A DNA stretch of 64,000 nucleotides from Deltaproteobacteria bacterium (GTDB lineage: Bacteria; Myxococcota; Kuafuiibacteriia; Kuafuiibacteriales; Kuafuiibacteriaceae): NCBI GenBank assembly GCA_016703535.1, contig JADJBV010000001.1:1426001-1490000 (forward strand), written 5' to 3'. Shown in pieces: positions 61,107 to 64,000 of the stretch (positions are counted from its first letter, which is position 1; each line of letters opens with the position of its first letter). The position numbers and the translations under genes were made by a program. The notes beneath the pieces were generated by a model. The model was not told where the DNA came from and ran no database searches. It saw only the letters and a list, made by a program, of their open reading frames with translations.

Positions 61107-63570
61107 GGAGGGGCCTCTCTCCGCCTTGGTCCGCCCGATCCGCTTTGCCCTCAAGGACGGTGGAAAAAACCTGGGGGTGGTGAAGGGCCTGGAAGGGACC
61201 CTGCTCAAGATCCTGTTGGCGATGAAGGACGCGCCGGTCGGGCCCCGCCCCGAACTCGGGATGTTGGAGCGCCTGGCCCGGGGCCTCGACGCCTTGTCCC
61301 CGCCCGAAAAGAAGACCCGGCTGGAGGCCATGCTGGGGATCCTGGGCGAAAAACGCGAAAGAGCCCCGGCACCCGAACCCGGGCCCGCCGAGGCCCCGGA
61401 GCCCACCCCGAAGCGCCGGGCCACCAAAAAGATCGAACAGGCCGCCACCAAGGTCGAGGCCAAGCCGGCCCGCCAAAAACGGATCCCCATCGGCGCCGCC
61501 GAGCCCGATGATCAGCTGGCGTCTTTGGTGGGCGTGGGCCCCAAGACCGCCGAACGTTTCGCCGAGCGGGGCCTTCAGACCGTGGCCGACGCCCTCTATT
61601 TTTTGCCGCGCCGCTTCGAAGATCGGAGCCGGCTCCTCAAAGTGCAGGAGCTGGTGCCGGGGCAGGCCGGGACCCTGGTGGGGGAGGTCCGGGCCCACTC
61701 GGTGCGCCCCATGGGGAAGGGGCGACGGGTCTTCGAGCTGGCGGTGGCCGACGAAACCGGCACCGTCAGCGTGCGGTTTTTTCGTTTTCATCAGACCCAC
61801 CTGGAGGGCCGTTATCCCCGGGGCACCAAGGTGGTGGTTTCGGGCCCGGTCACCGCCTTTGGGGCCATGCGCCAGATGATCCACCCGGACCTCGAGCGGC
61901 TCGAGCCCGACGAGGTGCCCGAGCCCGGCGGCATTCTAGCGATCTACGGCGAGATCGAGGGGGTGCCGGCCAAGACGGTGCGGCGAATTTTGTCGGAGTT
62001 GGCGGAGCTCGCGCCCAAGTTGCCCGACCCTTTGCCCCCGGAATTGCGGGCCCGCCACGGTCTACCGCCCCTCGCCGAGGTCATCGGCCAGGCCCATCGG
62101 CCGGCCAAACTCGACGGCTCGCACCAAAAGGCGGTGGAGCGGCGGTTGGTCTTCGACGAGCTCTTCTATTTGCAAGTTGCCTTGCTTTCGAAGCAGCGAA
62201 GCATCGACCTGGTCCCGGGCGTGGCCCATCAGGTGCCCCCCGCTTGGGAGCAGGCCCAACACCAGGTCCTGCCCTTCACCCTGACGGGCGCTCAACGGCG
62301 GGCCCTTTTGGAGATCGAGTCGGAGTTGGCGGCCCCCCGGCCGATGCACCGCTTGCTCCTCGGCGACGTGGGCTCGGGCAAAACCGCGGTCGCGTTTTTG
62401 TCGGCGCTTTATGTCCAAAAGGCCGGCCGCCAGACCGCCCTGTTGGTGCCGACTGAAATTTTGGCGGCCCAACACCAAAAAAACGCCGAACGCCTCTTGG
62501 CCGCCCAGGGCCTGCGGATCGCGCTGTTGACCGGGTCCACCAAAACCGCCGAACGGCGCAGCCTGTTGGCGCGTTTGGCCGCGGGGGAGATCGATCTGTT
62601 GATCGGGACCCACGCCTTGCTCGAGCCGAACGTGGTCTTCCGAGATCTGGGCCTGGTGATCATCGACGAACAACACCGCTTCGGCGTGGAACAACGGGCG
62701 ACCTTGATGAACAAACGTCAGCCCGAACGCCCCGACGTTTTGGTCATGACCGCCACGCCGATCCCTCGGACCTTGGCCTTGACCGCCTACGGCGATCTGC
62801 GGGTGACGGTGATCGACGAACGCCCCGAGGGACGAGCCCCGACCACTACCCGGCTGTACGACGGGCGACGGATCGAAGAGGCCTATCAGGTGATCGAGGC
62901 GGAGTTGGCCGCCGGTCGCCAGGCCTACGTCGTGTATCCTTTGGTGGAAACGTCGGAAAAACTTGACCTATCCGCGGCCACCGAAGCCAGGGCCGAGCTC
63001 GAGGAGCGTTTTGCGCCGCGGCGGGTGGGTTTGCTCCACGGCCGCTTGGCCCCCGAAGAGAAGGCCCAGGTGATGGCCGAGTTCGTGCGGGGTGAGCTGC
63101 CGATCCTGGTCTCGACCACGGTGATCGAGGTGGGCGTCGACGTGGAGAACGCCAGCGTGATGTTGGTGGCCGACGCGGATCGATTTGGCCTCAGCCAGAT
63201 CCACCAGCTCCGGGGGCGGGTGGGGCGGGGTCGTTTCCCTGGGCATTGCCTGTTGGTCAGCAGGAACCGCTCTCCCGAGGCCCGGGCGCGCCTCTTGGTC
63301 CTGCGGGACAGCGAAGACGGCTTTCAGATCGCCGAACAAGATCTGGCCCAACGAGGACCCGGAGAGATCTTGGGCACCCGGCAATCGGGGCTGCCCGATC
63401 TGGTGTTGGCGGATCTGGTCCGAGACGCGGGGGTGTTGGAGGTCGCCCGTCGGGCCGCCGAACAACTTTTGCTCCAAGATCCGGAGCTGGAGGCGCCGGC
63501 GCACCGGCCGATGCGGATCGAGCTGGAGCGGCGTTTTAGGGATCGAGCGGCGCTACTTCGGGTCGGATGA
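61090..63570 (+). CDS. recG: ATP-dependent DNA helicase RecG
   Basis: The 826-residue enzyme reverses stalled replication forks and processes Holliday junctions. It has a long N-terminal extension of about 135 residues with a Pro/Lys-rich linker, the wedge (OB) domain (LQTVADALYFLPRRFEDRS), then the helicase motifs GDVGSGKTAVA, IDEQHRFGVEQR, MTATPIPRT and VIEVGVDVENASVMLV, and the QLRGRVGRG motif. The GTG start overlaps greA. RecG is normally near 690 residues; the extra N-terminal part is common in this group. Confidence 0.95.
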   Translation: MSSSSEEGPLSALVRPIRFALKDGGKNLGVVKGLEGTLLKILLAMKDAPVGPRPELGMLERLARGLDALSPPEKKTRLEAMLGILGEKRERAPAPEPGPAEAPEPTPKRRATKKIEQAATKVEAKPARQKRIPIGAAEPDDQLASLVGVGPKTAERFAERGLQTVADALYFLPRRFEDRSRLLKVQELVPGQAGTLVGEVRAHSVRPMGKGRRVFELAVADETGTVSVRFFRFHQTHLEGRYPRGTKVVVSGPVTAFGAMRQMIHPDLERLEPDEVPEPGGILAIYGEIEGVPAKTVRRILSELAELAPKLPDPLPPELRARHGLPPLAEVIGQAHRPAKLDGSHQKAVERRLVFDELFYLQVALLSKQRSIDLVPGVAHQVPPAWEQAQHQVLPFTLTGAQRRALLEIESELAAPRPMHRLLLGDVGSGKTAVAFLSALYVQKAGRQTALLVPTEILAAQHQKNAERLLAAQGLRIALLTGSTKTAERRSLLARLAAGEIDLLIGTHALLEPNVVFRDLGLVIIDEQHRFGVEQRATLMNKRQPERPDVLVMTATPIPRTLALTAYGDLRVTVIDERPEGRAPTTTRLYDGRRIEEAYQVIEAELAAGRQAYVVYPLVETSEKLDLSAATEARAELEERFAPRRVGLLHGRLAPEEKAQVMAEFVRGELPILVSTTVIEVGVDVENASVMLVADADRFGLSQIHQLRGRVGRGRFPGHCLLVSRNRSPEARARLLVLRDSEDGFQIAEQDLAQRGPGEILGTRQSGLPDLVLADLVRDAGVLEVARRAAEQLLLQDPELEAPAHRPMRIELERRFRDRAALLRVG

Positions 63571-64000
63571 TCGCCGCGGGCGCTCGGGCCTCCACCCGCC
63601 GCTTCACCATCATTTGGGCCACGACCATCATCGCCACCACCGCCAGGCACAACACCACCACCGCCAAGACCTTCTTCTGAGTGGTCGGCGGCTCCTTGGT
63701 CTTTTCGGTCCGCTGCAGCGTGTAGAAGGTGAGGATGGTCCCGATCTGCTGCAGGTAGCCGTTGACCGCCAACAGGTCTGGCCGCCCCTGCTTCAGTTGG
63801 CGATAACGTTCGAGCGCAAACTCCAGCCGCTTCTGCCGGATGCACTCGTGGATGAACTCTTGATGGAGGGCGTCGTCCTCCAGCCGCGACTGGATCTGCT
63901 CCCAGCGGCGGGCCAAGACCCCCACCGTCTCTTCGCTGCTCTGGAAGGCCTTCAGCGCCGCTTCGTTGGTGCGGCGGATGGTAGCGGTCGGCGGAGTGGT
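63536..64000 (-). CDS. Membrane-anchored helical protein, 5' end off window
   Basis: The frame is open from the window edge to 63536, about 154 codons. It is helical (QEFIHECIRQKRLEFALERYRQLKQ), then a C-terminal membrane segment (VLAVVVLCLAVVAMMVV). Its stop overlaps the end of recG by 35 bases on the opposite strand. A GTG at 63925 could start a shorter form. No family known to me. Confidence 0.65.
   Translation of the reverse strand, partial: TTPPTATIRRTNEAALKAFQSSEETVGVLARRWEQIQSRLEDDALHQEFIHECIRQKRLEFALERYRQLKQGRPDLLAVNGYLQQIGTILTFYTLQRTEKTKEPPTTQKKVLAVVVLCLAVVAMMVVAQMMVKRRVEARAPAAIIRPEVAPLDP

Overview
The window is GC-rich bacterial DNA, most likely from a member of the Myxococcota or a relative among the former Deltaproteobacteria. 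The clues are secreted proteins with Asp/Gly/Thr/Ser linkers and Cys-rich lipoproteins, two proteins joining an FHA domain to a sigma-54-type AAA+ domain plus an NtrC-type regulator, many outer-membrane barrels, and a high share of lineage-specific lipoproteins. No rRNA or species marker is present, so this assignment is an inference.

Left edge (1-2.5 kb): an IS21-family insertion sequence, with istB cut by the window edge and istA broken by a one-base frameshift. Its inner-facing end carries five to six tandem 22-bp repeats, and it appears to have split an unknown gene whose 3' part survives at 2485-2946.

Phage block (2.95-30.1 kb): a tailed-phage genome, probably a prophage, lying between the IS and a tRNA-Ala(GGC) gene. 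It has two divergent arms from a 157-bp control region at 15766-15922. The minus arm runs right to left: scaffold-like protein, HK97-type capsid, connector, tail completion, tail tube, chaperone pair, tape measure, distal tail and hub proteins, then a translationally coupled set of small membrane proteins (likely lysis) and a DUF5675-like protein. The plus arm carries the portal, large terminase, a run of beta-rich virion or adsorption proteins, and a gpS/gpG-like protein. Past 24 kb lie small control genes, a Zn-finger protein, two minus-strand small genes and a very large helicase of the CyRepA1 / herpes-origin-binding type. No integrase or classical repressor was recognised. The phage DNA has shared control motifs: a 13-bp TTGACAGCGGATC element at the divergent start sites and before the helicase, 14-bp-spaced TACTGAGT repeats in two intergenic regions, and a 24-bp perfect inverted repeat inside the helicase gene.

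Chromosomal part (30.2-64 kb): tRNA-Ala with terminator, birA-nadC, an outer-membrane protein, an NtrC-type response regulator, a lipoprotein, cystathionine beta-synthase, a lipoprotein with an alpha/beta-hydrolase fold but no nucleophile serine, a membrane protein, an FHA/AAA+ protein that lacks the GAFTGA loop, a membrane-anchored subtilase, and an M16 peptidase pair. Next comes a plus-strand operon of a helical lipoprotein, a FadL-type barrel and a complete FHA-GAF-sigma54 activator. Then follow an ECF-like sigma factor, an EcsC-like protein, a large surface-antigen-type barrel protein, another barrel, a Cys-rich lipoprotein, a peroxiredoxin with a histone-H1-like tail next to phosphatidylserine decarboxylase, a TPR lipoprotein, greA-recG, and a partial membrane protein at the right edge. 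Much of this half is cell-envelope building and its sigma-54 or ECF-style control.
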